Shown here piece after piece: positions 1 to 6,592 of a DNA stretch of 23,327 nt. The notes beneath the pieces were generated by a model. That model was not told where the DNA came from. It was given only the letters and a program-made list of their open reading frames with translations, and ran no database searches. Positions within the stretch are counted from its first letter, which is position 1, and the number at the start of each line of letters is the position of its first letter. This stretch comes from an uncultured Verrucomicrobiota bacterium (lineage in GTDB: Bacteria > Verrucomicrobiota > Kiritimatiellia > CAIQIC01 > Lenti-01): positions 1-23,327 of the forward strand of contig CALKWZ010000029.1 of assembly GCA_938003985.1 (NCBI GenBank), written 5' to 3'. The translations under genes were made by a program, and so were the position numbers.

Positions 1-13
1 TCCGAGAAAAACC

Positions 14-41
14 TTGCGCCGGGGGCGGCGCGTCCTGAAAA
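14..41 (+). promoter_or_regulatory. Candidate promoter of the dapB-like gene
   Basis: A TTGCGC box (14-19) is followed by a 16-bp G-rich spacer and TGAAAA (36-41). The same arrangement recurs upstream of the tRNA, SRAP and trpS genes. The -10 element is a poor match taken alone, so the call rests on the recurrence. Bases 1-100 otherwise hold no gene that I can support. Confidence 0.4.
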
Positions 42-100
42 TGGGCCCCGAAAGACAGAGGTGGCGGAGTCCGGGGGCTTGGTCACGGCGAGGTGACGGC

Positions 101-868
101 ATGAAAAAGATTCGCGTGGGCCTGTTCGGGTTCGGCAAGACCGGCAAGCTGGTGGCCGGCGAGTTCATCAAGGACGACCGCTTCGACCTGAAGTGGGTCG
201 TGAAGCGCACGAAGCGGCGCGGCGAAAGCTTCGCGAGCCGGCTGCTGGGCTATGAAACGAAAACGGGCGCGATCCACGCCGTGGACCGGCTGGGGCCGCG
301 GTTTTTCGCGAAGAACCCGGTGGACGTGCTGGTGGATTTCTCGAGCGCGCAGGGCTACCGCGGCTACGCGGCGGCGGCGGACGCCGGCATCCGGATCATC
401 ACGGCCATTTCCAAGTACGCCCCGGAAGACCTGGCGGCGCTGCGGGCGATGGCGAAGAAAACGGCGGTGCTGGTCTCGCCGAACATCACGCTGGGGATCA
501 ACTTCCTGCTGGTGGCGTCGCAGGTGCTGCAGAAGATCGCGCCGCACGCGGACATCGAGATCGTGGAAGAGCATTTCCGGGAGAAGCAGGAGACGTCGGG
601 CACGGCGCTGAAGATCGCGGAAGTGCTGGGGCTGGAGAAGGCGAAGCGCGTGAATTCGATCCGGGTGGGGGGCATCGTGGGCCGGCACGAGGTGGTGTTC
701 GGCCTGCCCAACCAGACGATCCGGCTGGTGCACGAGAGCATCAACCGGGCGGCGTTCGGACAGGGCGCGATTTTCGGCGCCCTGTGGCTGGTGGGCAAGG
801 GGCCGGGGCTCTACACGATGGAGCAGATCGTGGCCGACAAGATGAGCCGCAACATCCCGATCTTCTGA
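101..868 (+). CDS. dapB: 4-hydroxy-tetrahydrodipicolinate reductase-like protein (DapB family)
   Basis: DapB reduces 4-hydroxy-tetrahydrodipicolinate with NAD(P)H in lysine and diaminopimelate synthesis in the cytoplasm. The 255-residue product has an N-terminal Rossmann fold with a glycine motif (G10-F-G12-x-x-G15), the substrate-domain motif SPNITLGIN (126-134) and a catalytic-region match, EEHFREK then SGTA (156-169). H158 and K162 line up with the catalytic His and Lys of E. coli DapB (H159, K163). RVGGIVGRHEVVF (188-200) matches the typical R-x-G-x-I-x-G-x-H segment. The start at 101 is chosen because GAGGTG (90-95) lies 5 bp upstream; longer reading frames lack such a site. Compared with the family, the HHxxK loop reads EHFREK and is one residue shorter before SGTA, so substrate specificity is a little less certain than family membership. 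The gene stands alone, ahead of a tRNA gene. Confidence 0.85.
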   Translation: MKKIRVGLFGFGKTGKLVAGEFIKDDRFDLKWVVKRTKRRGESFASRLLGYETKTGAIHAVDRLGPRFFAKNPVDVLVDFSSAQGYRGYAAAADAGIRIITAISKYAPEDLAALRAMAKKTAVLVSPNITLGINFLLVASQVLQKIAPHADIEIVEEHFREKQETSGTALKIAEVLGLEKAKRVNSIRVGGIVGRHEVVFGLPNQTIRLVHESINRAAFGQGAIFGALWLVGKGPGLYTMEQIVADKMSRNIPIF

Positions 869-888
869 AAACGGCCCGAAAAAAAGGG

Positions 889-916
889 TTGCGCGGGGAA
901 GGGCACGTGCTACATT
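889..916 (+). promoter_or_regulatory. Candidate tRNA-Gly promoter
   Basis: TTGCGC (889-894), a 16-bp spacer and TACATT (911-916) precede the tRNA 5' end by about 20 bp, a sensible distance for a sigma-70 type start. TACATT is the best -10 match among the four copies of this motif in the window. Confidence 0.55.
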
Positions 917-935
917 CCCCGCGTCCTTTATAAGG

Positions 936-1010
936 GCGAGCGTAGCTCAGTGGTAGAGCGCCACCTTGCCAAGGTGGCTGTCGTGGGTTCAAATCCCATC
1001 GCTCGCTCCA
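936..1010 (+). tRNA. tRNA-Gly (GCC anticodon)
   Basis: A complete 75-nt cloverleaf is readable. The acceptor stem GCGAGCG (936-942) pairs with CGCTCGC near the 3' end. The D arm is GCTC-AGTGGTA-GAGC. The anticodon stem CCACC/GGTGG encloses loop TTGCCAA, with anticodon GCC at 968-970. The T arm carries TTCAAAT. The discriminator T and the CCA end (1008-1010) are encoded in the DNA. A run of seven T directly after CCA (1011-1017) may help termination. The gene reads glycine GGC and GGT codons, heavily used in this GC-rich window. Confidence 0.97.
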
Positions 1011-1043
1011 TTTTTTTGCCCAAATCCGGCGGGCGGTTTGGGG

Positions 1044-1072
1044 TTGCGCGGGGGGCGCGGATGCGCTGGAAT
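1044..1072 (+). promoter_or_regulatory. Candidate promoter of the SRAP gene
   Basis: TTGCGC (1044-1049), a 17-bp GC-rich spacer and TGGAAT (1067-1072) lie 43 bp before the SRAP start codon. This is a third copy of the TTGCGC motif, and the G-run just after the hexamer is also shared. Confidence 0.4.
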
Positions 1073-1115
1073 CCGGGGCGATGAGCGCAACGACGGCGGA
1101 GGCGAGGTAAATCCC

Positions 1116-1844
1116 ATGTGCGGGCGGTACGTGTTGCCGGAAGACGCGGCGTTGCCGACGTTCGGGCCGTTCGCGGGCGGGTTCTGCACCTGCGCGTTCC
1201 GGCCGCGCTTCAACGTGGTTCCGACGGCGCAGGTGCCCGTCGTGGTGCCCGCCGCGGCCGGGCGGCAACTGCGGAGCGCGCGCTGGGGGCTGATTCCGGG
1301 CTGGTGGACGAAGGCCGCGCCGCCGCCGCGGACCTTCAACGCCCGCGCGGAAGACGCCGCCGAAAAACCCGTTTGGCGCGACGCGTGGCGCGCCGGGCGC
1401 TGCCTGATGCCGGCCCGGGGCTGGTTCGAGTGGCGCGCCGGCGAGACGCCCCGCGCGCCGAAACAGCCCTTTTTCATCGCTTGTCCCGAGGCGCCGGCGA
1501 TCGCGTTCGCCGGCCTGTGGTCGCTCTGGGAAGCGCCCGGGGCGGAGCCGGTCGCGTCCTGCGCGGTGCTGACGAAGGCGGCGGCGCCGGGGATCGCGTT
1601 CATCCATCCGCGCATGCCCGTGGTGCTCAAGCCGGAGCAGATCGCCGCCTGGCTGGATCCCCGCACGCCGGCCGCGGATCTGGCCGGGCTGGTCGCGGCG
1701 GCCCGGGCGGATTTCGCCGCCGTGCCCGTCGGGCCGCGGGTCAACGACGTCCGCAACGACGACGCCGGCCTGCTGGAGCGCGTGCCGCTGGCGGCGACGG
1801 ACGATCTGTTCGGGGCGGCGGGCGGCGGCCGGGTGCCGGACTAG
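1116..1844 (+). CDS. SRAP-domain protein (YedK/HMCES family, abasic-site DNA-protein crosslinking)
   Basis: SRAP proteins use the N-terminal Cys, exposed after Met removal, to form a covalent thiazolidine crosslink with abasic sites in single-stranded DNA, shielding them at replication forks. The 242-residue product starts MCGRY, giving the essential Cys2. It also has N75 in TFNARAED, E105 in RGWFEW and H164 in IHPRMPVV. These match the C2, N75, E105 and active-site His set described for E. coli YedK. The start at 1116 is fixed by the need for Cys2 and by GAGG 8 bp upstream; upstream extensions in this frame would bury the Cys. The length is usual for the family (about 220-250). I see no LexA-type box upstream, although many family members are called SOS-associated. 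It lies between the tRNA and trpS with its own candidate promoter. Confidence 0.93.
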   Translation: MCGRYVLPEDAALPTFGPFAGGFCTCAFRPRFNVVPTAQVPVVVPAAAGRQLRSARWGLIPGWWTKAAPPPRTFNARAEDAAEKPVWRDAWRAGRCLMPARGWFEWRAGETPRAPKQPFFIACPEAPAIAFAGLWSLWEAPGAEPVASCAVLTKAAAPGIAFIHPRMPVVLKPEQIAAWLDPRTPAADLAGLVAAARADFAAVPVGPRVNDVRNDDAGLLERVPLAATDDLFGAAGGGRVPD

Positions 1845-1866
1845 CCGGCGACCCGTTTTTTGGGCT

Positions 1867-1894
1867 TTGCGCGGGGGAGGGCGGGCGGTAGGAT
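1867..1894 (+). promoter_or_regulatory. Candidate promoter of the trpS-scpA-scpB-hisC operon
   Basis: TTGCGC (1867-1872), a 16-bp purine- and G-rich spacer and TAGGAT (1889-1894) lie 38 bp before the trpS start. This is the fourth copy of the recurring motif. Confidence 0.45.
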
Positions 1895-1931
1895 GCGCCG
1901 ATCGTTTTTGGACCGGAAAGAGAAGATCGAA

Positions 1932-2894
1932 ATGAGAATTTTGTCGGGCATCCAACCGTCGGGCAAGCTGCACGTCGGGAATTACTTCGGGATGATGCGG
2001 CCGGCCCTGCATTTGCAGGAGAAGGGCGACGCGTACCTGTTCATCGCCGACTACCACGCGCTGACGAGCGTCGCGGACGCGGCGGCGCTGCGGCAGGGCA
2101 CGCGGGACGTGGCGCTGGACTTCCTGGCCTGCGGGCTGGATCCGGAGCGCACGGCGTTCTACCGGCAGAGCGACCTGCCCGAGGTGCACGAACTGGCCTG
2201 GCTGCTGTCCAACGTGACCCCGCTGGCGCTGCTGGAGCGGTGCCATTCCTACAAGGACAAGCTGGCCAAGGGCATCGCCCCCAACCACGGGCTCCTGGCC
2301 TATCCGGTGCTGATGGCGGCGGACATCCTGATCGTGCAGGCGAACGTGGTGCCCGTCGGCAAGGACCAGAAGCAGCACGTCGAGGTCACGCGCGACGTCG
2401 CCATCAAGTTCAACAACCAGTTCGGCGAGACGTTCACGATCCCCGAGCCGCAGATTTCGGAAGACGTGGCGGTGGTGCCGGGGCTTGACGGCCAGAAGAT
2501 GTCGAAGAGCTACGGCAACACGATCGAGATTTTCGGCGACCCGAAGGCGACCCGCAAGCGGTTCATGTCCATCGTGACCGACAGCAAGGCGCTGGAGGAG
2601 CCGAAGGATCCGGAGACCTGCAACGTGTTCAAGCTCTACAAGCTGTTCGCGACGGCGGAGCAGCAGGCCGACCTGGCGGCGCGCTACCGCGCCGGGGGCA
2701 TGGGCTACGGCACGGCCAAGAAGGAGCTGGCGGACCTGTTCGAGGCGCATTTCGCGCCGATGCGGGCAAAGCGCGCCGAGCTGGCGGCGAACCCGGGCTA
2801 CGTCGAGGACGTGCTGCAGGCGGGCGCGGCGAAGGCCCGGAAGCTGGCGGCCGAGACCGTGCGCAAGGCGCGGCGGGCGGTTGGGTTGGAATAG
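1932..2894 (+). CDS. trpS: Tryptophan--tRNA ligase
   Basis: TrpS charges tRNA-Trp with tryptophan using ATP, in the cytoplasm. The 320-residue protein is a class I synthetase. The HIGH-type motif reads PSGKLHVGNY (residues 9-18), and the KMSKS loop is intact at 189-193 within GLDGQKMSKSY. The segment YPVLMAADIL and the VGKDQKQHVE stretch are typical of bacterial TrpRS. The length is close to the usual 325-340. The start at 1932 puts the conserved MRILSGIQPSG at the N terminus, behind an A/G-rich stretch (AAAGAGAAG); the longer upstream frame encodes nothing conserved. It is the first gene of an apparent operon, with scpA starting 34 bp after its stop. Confidence 0.97.
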   Translation: MRILSGIQPSGKLHVGNYFGMMRPALHLQEKGDAYLFIADYHALTSVADAAALRQGTRDVALDFLACGLDPERTAFYRQSDLPEVHELAWLLSNVTPLALLERCHSYKDKLAKGIAPNHGLLAYPVLMAADILIVQANVVPVGKDQKQHVEVTRDVAIKFNNQFGETFTIPEPQISEDVAVVPGLDGQKMSKSYGNTIEIFGDPKATRKRFMSIVTDSKALEEPKDPETCNVFKLYKLFATAEQQADLAARYRAGGMGYGTAKKELADLFEAHFAPMRAKRAELAANPGYVEDVLQAGAAKARKLAAETVRKARRAVGLE

Positions 2895-2928
2895 CCGGTT
2901 CGCGCCGGATTTCAGGAACGGGTCAGGC

Positions 2929-3714
2929 ATGTCGCAAGAGGATTACAAAGTCCGGCTGGAGGTCTTCGAGGGGCCGCTCGACCTGCTGCTCTACCTGATC
3001 AAGAAGGACGAGCTGGAGATCCACGACATCCCGATCGAGACGATCACGACGCAGTACGTCCAGTATCTCGAGCTGATGCAGATGCTGGACCTGAACGTCG
3101 CCGGGGAATTCCTCGTGATGGCGGCGACCCTGATGATGATCAAGAGCCGCATGCTGCTGCCGGTGGAAGAGCGGCCGGAGCTGGAGGCGGAAGAGGAAGA
3201 TCCGCGCTGGGACCTGGTGCGCCAGCTGGTGGAGTACAAGAAGTTCAAGGACGCGGCGCTGCACCTGGAGGCGCTGGAACTGCGCCGGGAAGACATCTTC
3301 GGCCGCGACGGGGCGGAGGCGGTGCTGGGCAAGGAGCCCGACGTGGCGCTGCACGACGTCGGCCTGTTCGACCTGATCAGCGCCTTCAGCGAGGCCCTCA
3401 AGAAGGTCAAGAGCGAGGAACTGCGCGAAATCTTCGCGGAGCGCTTCACGGTGGCCGACAAGATCGAGCTGCTGGGCGACCGGCTGCGGCGCGAGAAGCG
3501 GTTTTCGATCTCGCGGATGTTCGAGGGCATGCGGTCGCGCAACGAGATCGCCTGCACGTTCCTGGCGCTGCTGGAGCTGATCCGGCTGAACCAGGCGCGG
3601 GCGGTGCAGCAGGAAACCTACGGGGAAATCATGATCGAGGCCGCCGAAGGCGTCGTCGAGCTGGTGCCGCCGCTGGTGGACGAGGCCCCGGCGCCGGACG
3701 AGGCGGGGAGATAG
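2929..3714 (+). CDS. scpA: Segregation and condensation protein A (kleisin)
   Basis: ScpA is the kleisin subunit that bridges SMC heads and, with ScpB, forms the SMC-ScpAB condensin for chromosome segregation. The 261-residue protein opens with the hallmark segment YKVRLEVFEGPLDLLLYLI (about 6-24), followed by KKDELEIHDIPI and the MAATLMMIKSRMLLP helix (about 64-78) that contacts SMC. A winged-helix-like C-terminal region (about 170-245) ends in TYGEIMIE. The start at 2929 matches the usual ScpA N terminus; AGGA lies about 11 bp upstream. The gene sits 34 bp after trpS and 12 bp before scpB, consistent with co-transcription, and the adjacency to scpB supports the call. Confidence 0.95.
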   Translation: MSQEDYKVRLEVFEGPLDLLLYLIKKDELEIHDIPIETITTQYVQYLELMQMLDLNVAGEFLVMAATLMMIKSRMLLPVEERPELEAEEEDPRWDLVRQLVEYKKFKDAALHLEALELRREDIFGRDGAEAVLGKEPDVALHDVGLFDLISAFSEALKKVKSEELREIFAERFTVADKIELLGDRLRREKRFSISRMFEGMRSRNEIACTFLALLELIRLNQARAVQQETYGEIMIEAAEGVVELVPPLVDEAPAPDEAGR

Positions 3715-3726
3715 AGGAACGGGACG

Positions 3727-4608
3727 ATGAGCGATTTCGTGTTGCCGGAACTGAAGCAGATCATCGGCGCGATGCTGTTCGTGCGCAAGGAGCCGCTGAC
3801 GGTGGCGGAGATCCGCCGCGCGTTGACCGCGACGGCCGAGCGCCGCGGGGGCATCACGGCCGATTTCGCGAAGGCCAACGAGGCGCTGATCCGCGAAGCC
3901 GCGGAGGCCCTCGGCCGCGAGCTGGCCGAGCGCAAGGTCGGGTTCCACCTCATCGAGGTGGCCGGCGGCTGGCGGCTGGAGAACGACGCCAATTGCGGGC
4001 CGTGGCTGCGGACGATGCTGCAGAAGGGCCGCGGCGCGCGGCTGTCCCTGCCGGCGCTGGAAACGCTGGCGATCATCGCCTACCGCCAGCCCTGCGTGCG
4101 GTCGGAGATCGAAGCGGTCCGCGGCGTGGCCGTGGACGCGATTCTGCGCAATTTGCTGGAGATGCAGCTGGTCCGCGTGGTGGGGCGCAGCGAGTTGCCG
4201 GGCCGGCCGTGGATGTTCGGCACCACCCAGAAGTTCATGGAACACTTCGGCCTGAAATGCCTCGACGACCTGCCCGGCACGGACGAGCTGCGGCGGCTGG
4301 AAGCCGAGCAGGCCCGCGCCCGTCCGCCCAAGGCGGCGGAAGCCGCGCCGGAAGTCCCGCCGGAAGATCCGAACCAGCTGAAGCTGGAAGCGATCGAGGC
4401 GGCGGTGCCCGCCGGCCCGACGCCGGAAGAGGCGGTCGGCGGCGGCGAGGGCGAGGAAGCGGCGTTCGAGCGCGAAGGCGTCGCGGAAGAAGACATCGTC
4501 GGCGGCGAGGAAGCCGAAGACGAGGAAGAAGAGTACGACGACGAGGACGAAGACGAGTTCGACGACGAAGACGACGACGAAGACGAGGACGAGGAGGAAG
4601 AGGAATGA
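3727..4608 (+). CDS. scpB: Segregation and condensation protein B with a long acidic C-terminal tail
   Basis: ScpB is a winged-helix protein that dimerises and binds the middle of ScpA in the SMC-ScpAB complex. Residues 1 to about 190 hold the two winged-helix domains, with the family signature ALETLAIIAYRQPCVRSEIE (about 110-130) and a segment around the GRPWMFGTTQKFMEHFGL stretch (about 158-176). After a Pro/Ala/Glu-rich linker, the last 40 or so residues are almost only Asp and Glu. This tail is the main oddity: total length is 293 against roughly 180-250 in many bacteria. The start has AGAGGAACGGGACG directly upstream. The stop overlaps hisC by 4 nt (ATGA). Confidence 0.94.
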   Translation: MSDFVLPELKQIIGAMLFVRKEPLTVAEIRRALTATAERRGGITADFAKANEALIREAAEALGRELAERKVGFHLIEVAGGWRLENDANCGPWLRTMLQKGRGARLSLPALETLAIIAYRQPCVRSEIEAVRGVAVDAILRNLLEMQLVRVVGRSELPGRPWMFGTTQKFMEHFGLKCLDDLPGTDELRRLEAEQARARPPKAAEAAPEVPPEDPNQLKLEAIEAAVPAGPTPEEAVGGGEGEEAAFEREGVAEEDIVGGEEAEDEEEEYDDEDEDEFDDEDDDEDEDEEEEE

Positions 4609-5720
4609 GCCTGTTTGCGCGCTTGGCGAATCCCTGGATCGCGACGCAACAGCCGTACCAGCCGGGCCGGCCCATCGAAGAGGTGGCGCGGGAGCTGGGG
4701 CTGGGCGACGTCGACGGCATCGTGAAATTGGCGTCGAACGAAAACGCGCTGGGGCCTTCGCCGAAGGCGATGGAAGCGATGCGCGCGGCGATTCCGAAGA
4801 TGCACCTCTATCCGGACGGCGGCTCCTTCTACCTGCGGCAGGCCATCGCGAAGAAGTACGGGATCACCCCCGACATGACGATGCTGGGCTGCGGCTGCAA
4901 CGAGCACGCGGTGCTGCTGGCGCACGCGTTCATGGACCGGGGCGACGCCCTGGTGGCGTCGGCGCGCTCGTTCGTCGTCTACAAGCTGGTGGCGGCGCTG
5001 TACCACTGTCCGTTCATCGAGGCGCCGATGAAGGGCATGACGCACGACCTGGACGCGATTTTGGCGGCCATCACCCCGAAGACCAAGATCGTCGTGGTGG
5101 GCAACCCGAACAACCCGACGGGCACGATGGTGGACCAGGCGGCGGTGGACCGGTTCGTGGAGCAGGTGCCGGCGGACGTCGTGACGGTGTTCGACGAGGC
5201 CTACATGGAATTGGTCGATCCGGCGCAACAGGTGGACACGGTCAAGCACGTGAAGGCGGCCAAGAAGCCGGTCGTGACGCTGCGGACGTTCTCCAAGGCG
5301 TACGGTCTGGCGGGGCTGCGCGTGGGCTACGCCATCGCGCAGCCGGACGGCATCGACCTGCTGAACAAGGTGCGCCAGGCGTTCAACGTGAACGCCATGG
5401 CCCAGGCGGCGGCGGTCGCGGCTTTGGACGACGACGCGCACCTGGAAGCCACGCGGAAAATGCTGCGCGAAGGCCGGACGCAACTGATGGACGGCATGCG
5501 GAAGCTGGGGCTGGACCCGGTGGAGTCCGTCACGAATTTCATCCTCTTCCCGTTCAAGAAGGCGGCGGGGCTCACGGCCGCGCTGACCAAGCGCAAGGTG
5601 ATCGTCCGGCCCATGGCCGGCTTCGGCCTGCCGGACTACGTCCGCGTCAGCGTCGGCACCGCCAAGGAAAACGCCCAGTACCTGCACGCGCTCTCGGAAG
5701 CGCTGATCGAGCTGAAGTAG
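4605..5720 (+). CDS. hisC: Histidinol-phosphate aminotransferase-type PLP enzyme
   Basis: HisC transfers an amino group from glutamate to imidazole-acetol phosphate in histidine synthesis. The 371-residue protein is a fold-type I aminotransferase with the HisC features LASNENALGPSP (42-53), GNPNNPTG (166-173), FDEAYMELV (196-204), the PLP lysine K231 in TFSKAYGLAGLRVGY, and a C-terminal RPMAGFGLPDYVRVSVG stretch. The usual GNGSDE segment reads GCGCNEHA (95-102). Related aromatic-amino-acid aminotransferases share these motifs, and no other his gene is nearby, so some doubt about substrate remains. The start overlaps the scpB stop as ATGA, and the ribosome binding site (AGGAAGAGG) lies inside the codons for the ScpB acidic tail, which implies translational coupling. 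Confidence 0.88.
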   Translation: MSLFARLANPWIATQQPYQPGRPIEEVARELGLGDVDGIVKLASNENALGPSPKAMEAMRAAIPKMHLYPDGGSFYLRQAIAKKYGITPDMTMLGCGCNEHAVLLAHAFMDRGDALVASARSFVVYKLVAALYHCPFIEAPMKGMTHDLDAILAAITPKTKIVVVGNPNNPTGTMVDQAAVDRFVEQVPADVVTVFDEAYMELVDPAQQVDTVKHVKAAKKPVVTLRTFSKAYGLAGLRVGYAIAQPDGIDLLNKVRQAFNVNAMAQAAAVAALDDDAHLEATRKMLREGRTQLMDGMRKLGLDPVESVTNFILFPFKKAAGLTAALTKRKVIVRPMAGFGLPDYVRVSVGTAKENAQYLHALSEALIELK

Positions 5721-5731
5721 GTCGTTTCGCA

Positions 5732-5805
5732 CCCCCGACGGGGTCGTCGGGGGCTCCAAAGGCGTCAACAGCCGTCTGTTTGGAGCCGGGACGACCTCGT
5801 CCCGG
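5732..5805. repeat. Composite palindrome (two hairpins within an inverted pair); likely bidirectional terminator or REP-like element
   Basis: Three nested structures lie between the hisC stop and the 3' end of the minus-strand methyltransferase gene. Hairpin 1 is CCCCCGAC (5732-5739) with GTCGGGGG (5746-5753). Hairpin 2 is CCGGGACGA (5786-5794) with TCGTCCCGG (5797-5805). Between them CTCCAAA (5754-5760) pairs with TTTGGAG (5779-5785). The reverse complement of the right half resembles the left half, so the unit is an inverted pair of hairpins. Only weak T-runs follow on either strand. It may stop both converging transcripts or be a copy of a dispersed palindromic element. Confidence 0.7.
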
Positions 5806-5818
5806 TCCTTAATCCCGT

Positions 5819-6451
5819 TCAATTCCGTTCGGCGTTCGCCGGCGTTCCGGCGACGACCCACAGGAAGGTTTCGCCGCCGATTTCGCGGTTTTCGAAGGAC
5901 CGGACGGCGAGGCCGGCGTCCGCGAGCTGGGCGCGGAGTTTTTCGGGGGTGGTATGGCTGTAGAACAGCCGTTGGCCCATGAATTCCTGTTCGCCTTCGA
6001 ATTCGTCGGCGCCGGTGTAGTCCCGCGTGGCGTAGGTGAACAGGACCTGTCCGCCGGGGCGCAGCCAGCGGCGGAACTTGGCGAACAGCTCGGGGTGGCG
6101 CGCGCGGGGCACGTGGAAGAGGGCATAGATGCAGGTGACGGCGTCGAACTGGGCGGGTTCGAAGTCCACTTCGGCCATGTCGTCGCAGATCGTGTGCATG
6201 CCGGGGGCGTACTGGGCGGCGAGATGGAGCATTTTCTTCGAGAAATCCACGCCGACGACCTCCCAACCGCGTTCGAGAAAAAAGCGGGGAAAAGGTTCGC
6301 CGGCGCCGCAGCCGAGATCGAGCAAACGGCCGTTTTCCCGGCCCAGGCCCGCAAAAAAGGGCTCCAGCACGGGTTTCATGTCGAACAGGCCCCGGTTGGA
6401 CTCGTAAACGGCCGCAAATTCGTCGTAGATGTCCCGAAGAGTCGGTTTCAT
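5819..6451 (-). CDS. Class I SAM-dependent methyltransferase
   Basis: The 210-residue protein has a Rossmann methyltransferase core. Motif I is LLDLGCGAGEP (43-53), the acidic end of beta-2 is GVDFS (67-71), a CDD segment at 89-91 is followed by FDAVTCIYALFHVP (102-115), and LRPGGQVLFTY is the typical post-core strand. This resembles the Methyltransf_25/11 group. The substrate cannot be read from sequence; the C-terminal half (DYTGADEFEGEQEF onward) should define it but I do not recognise it. I chose the start at 6451 (MKPTLRDIYDEF), where family-like sequence begins. An in-frame ATG at 6508 would add 19 unconvincing residues. A consensus TTGACA on the minus strand (6482-6487), 17 bp from CACATT, would make the mRNA nearly leaderless at 6451. 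The gene diverges from ilvB. Confidence 0.85.
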   Translation of the reverse strand: MKPTLRDIYDEFAAVYESNRGLFDMKPVLEPFFAGLGRENGRLLDLGCGAGEPFPRFFLERGWEVVGVDFSKKMLHLAAQYAPGMHTICDDMAEVDFEPAQFDAVTCIYALFHVPRARHPELFAKFRRWLRPGGQVLFTYATRDYTGADEFEGEQEFMGQRLFYSHTTPEKLRAQLADAGLAVRSFENREIGGETFLWVVAGTPANAERN

Positions 6452-6482
6452 GGTCAAAAATGTGTCCTTTTTCGTTCCGGAT

Positions 6483-6576
6483 GTCAAAAAGAATGAAAAA
6501 ATGATCATAAAAGAGACAATTTCCTTGCATGCGAGTCAAAAAGCGATATTTTGGCATCGAAATTCGGACAATTTCC
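6483..6576 (+). repeat. Degenerate direct repeat with 52-bp offset in the divergent promoter region
   Basis: GTCAAAAAG occurs at 6483-6491 and 6535-6543. GACAATTTCC occurs at 6515-6524 and 6567-6576. Both pairs are offset by exactly 52 bp, so two 42-bp units share perfect end blocks and a few interior bases (about 25 of 42 matches by hand count). On the minus strand the first block contains TTGAC, a -35-like sequence, in both units. Confidence 0.6.
6525..6552 (+). promoter_or_regulatory. Candidate ilvBN promoter
   Basis: TTGCAT (6525-6530), a 16-bp spacer and TATTTT (6547-6552) precede ilvB by 40 bp in an AT-rich stretch. The leader is too short for a classical Ile/Val/Leu leader-peptide attenuator and no such peptide is seen. 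Confidence 0.45.
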
Positions 6577-6592
6577 GATTTGGAGGCGAAAA

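Noticed and set aside
1019..1042. Hairpin CCCAAA/TTTGGG with an inner CCG/CGG pair after the tRNA
   Set aside because: The T-run lies before it, not after, on the plus strand, and no T-run follows on the minus strand, so it is not a convincing terminator; it may be chance sequence next to the SRAP promoter.
741..2930. A 729-codon minus-strand frame across the tRNA, SRAP and trpS genes
   Set aside because: It runs antisense through a tRNA and two well-supported genes and has no family-like sequence.
6452..6508. A 19-residue N-terminal extension of the methyltransferase starting at ATG 6508
   Set aside because: The added residues (MIIFSFF...) look non-coding and overlap the AT-rich divergent promoter region and the repeat block.
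6553..6592. A branched-chain amino acid attenuator ahead of ilvB
   Set aside because: The leader after the candidate promoter is about 40 bp, with no leader peptide rich in Ile, Val or Leu and no alternative stem-loops.
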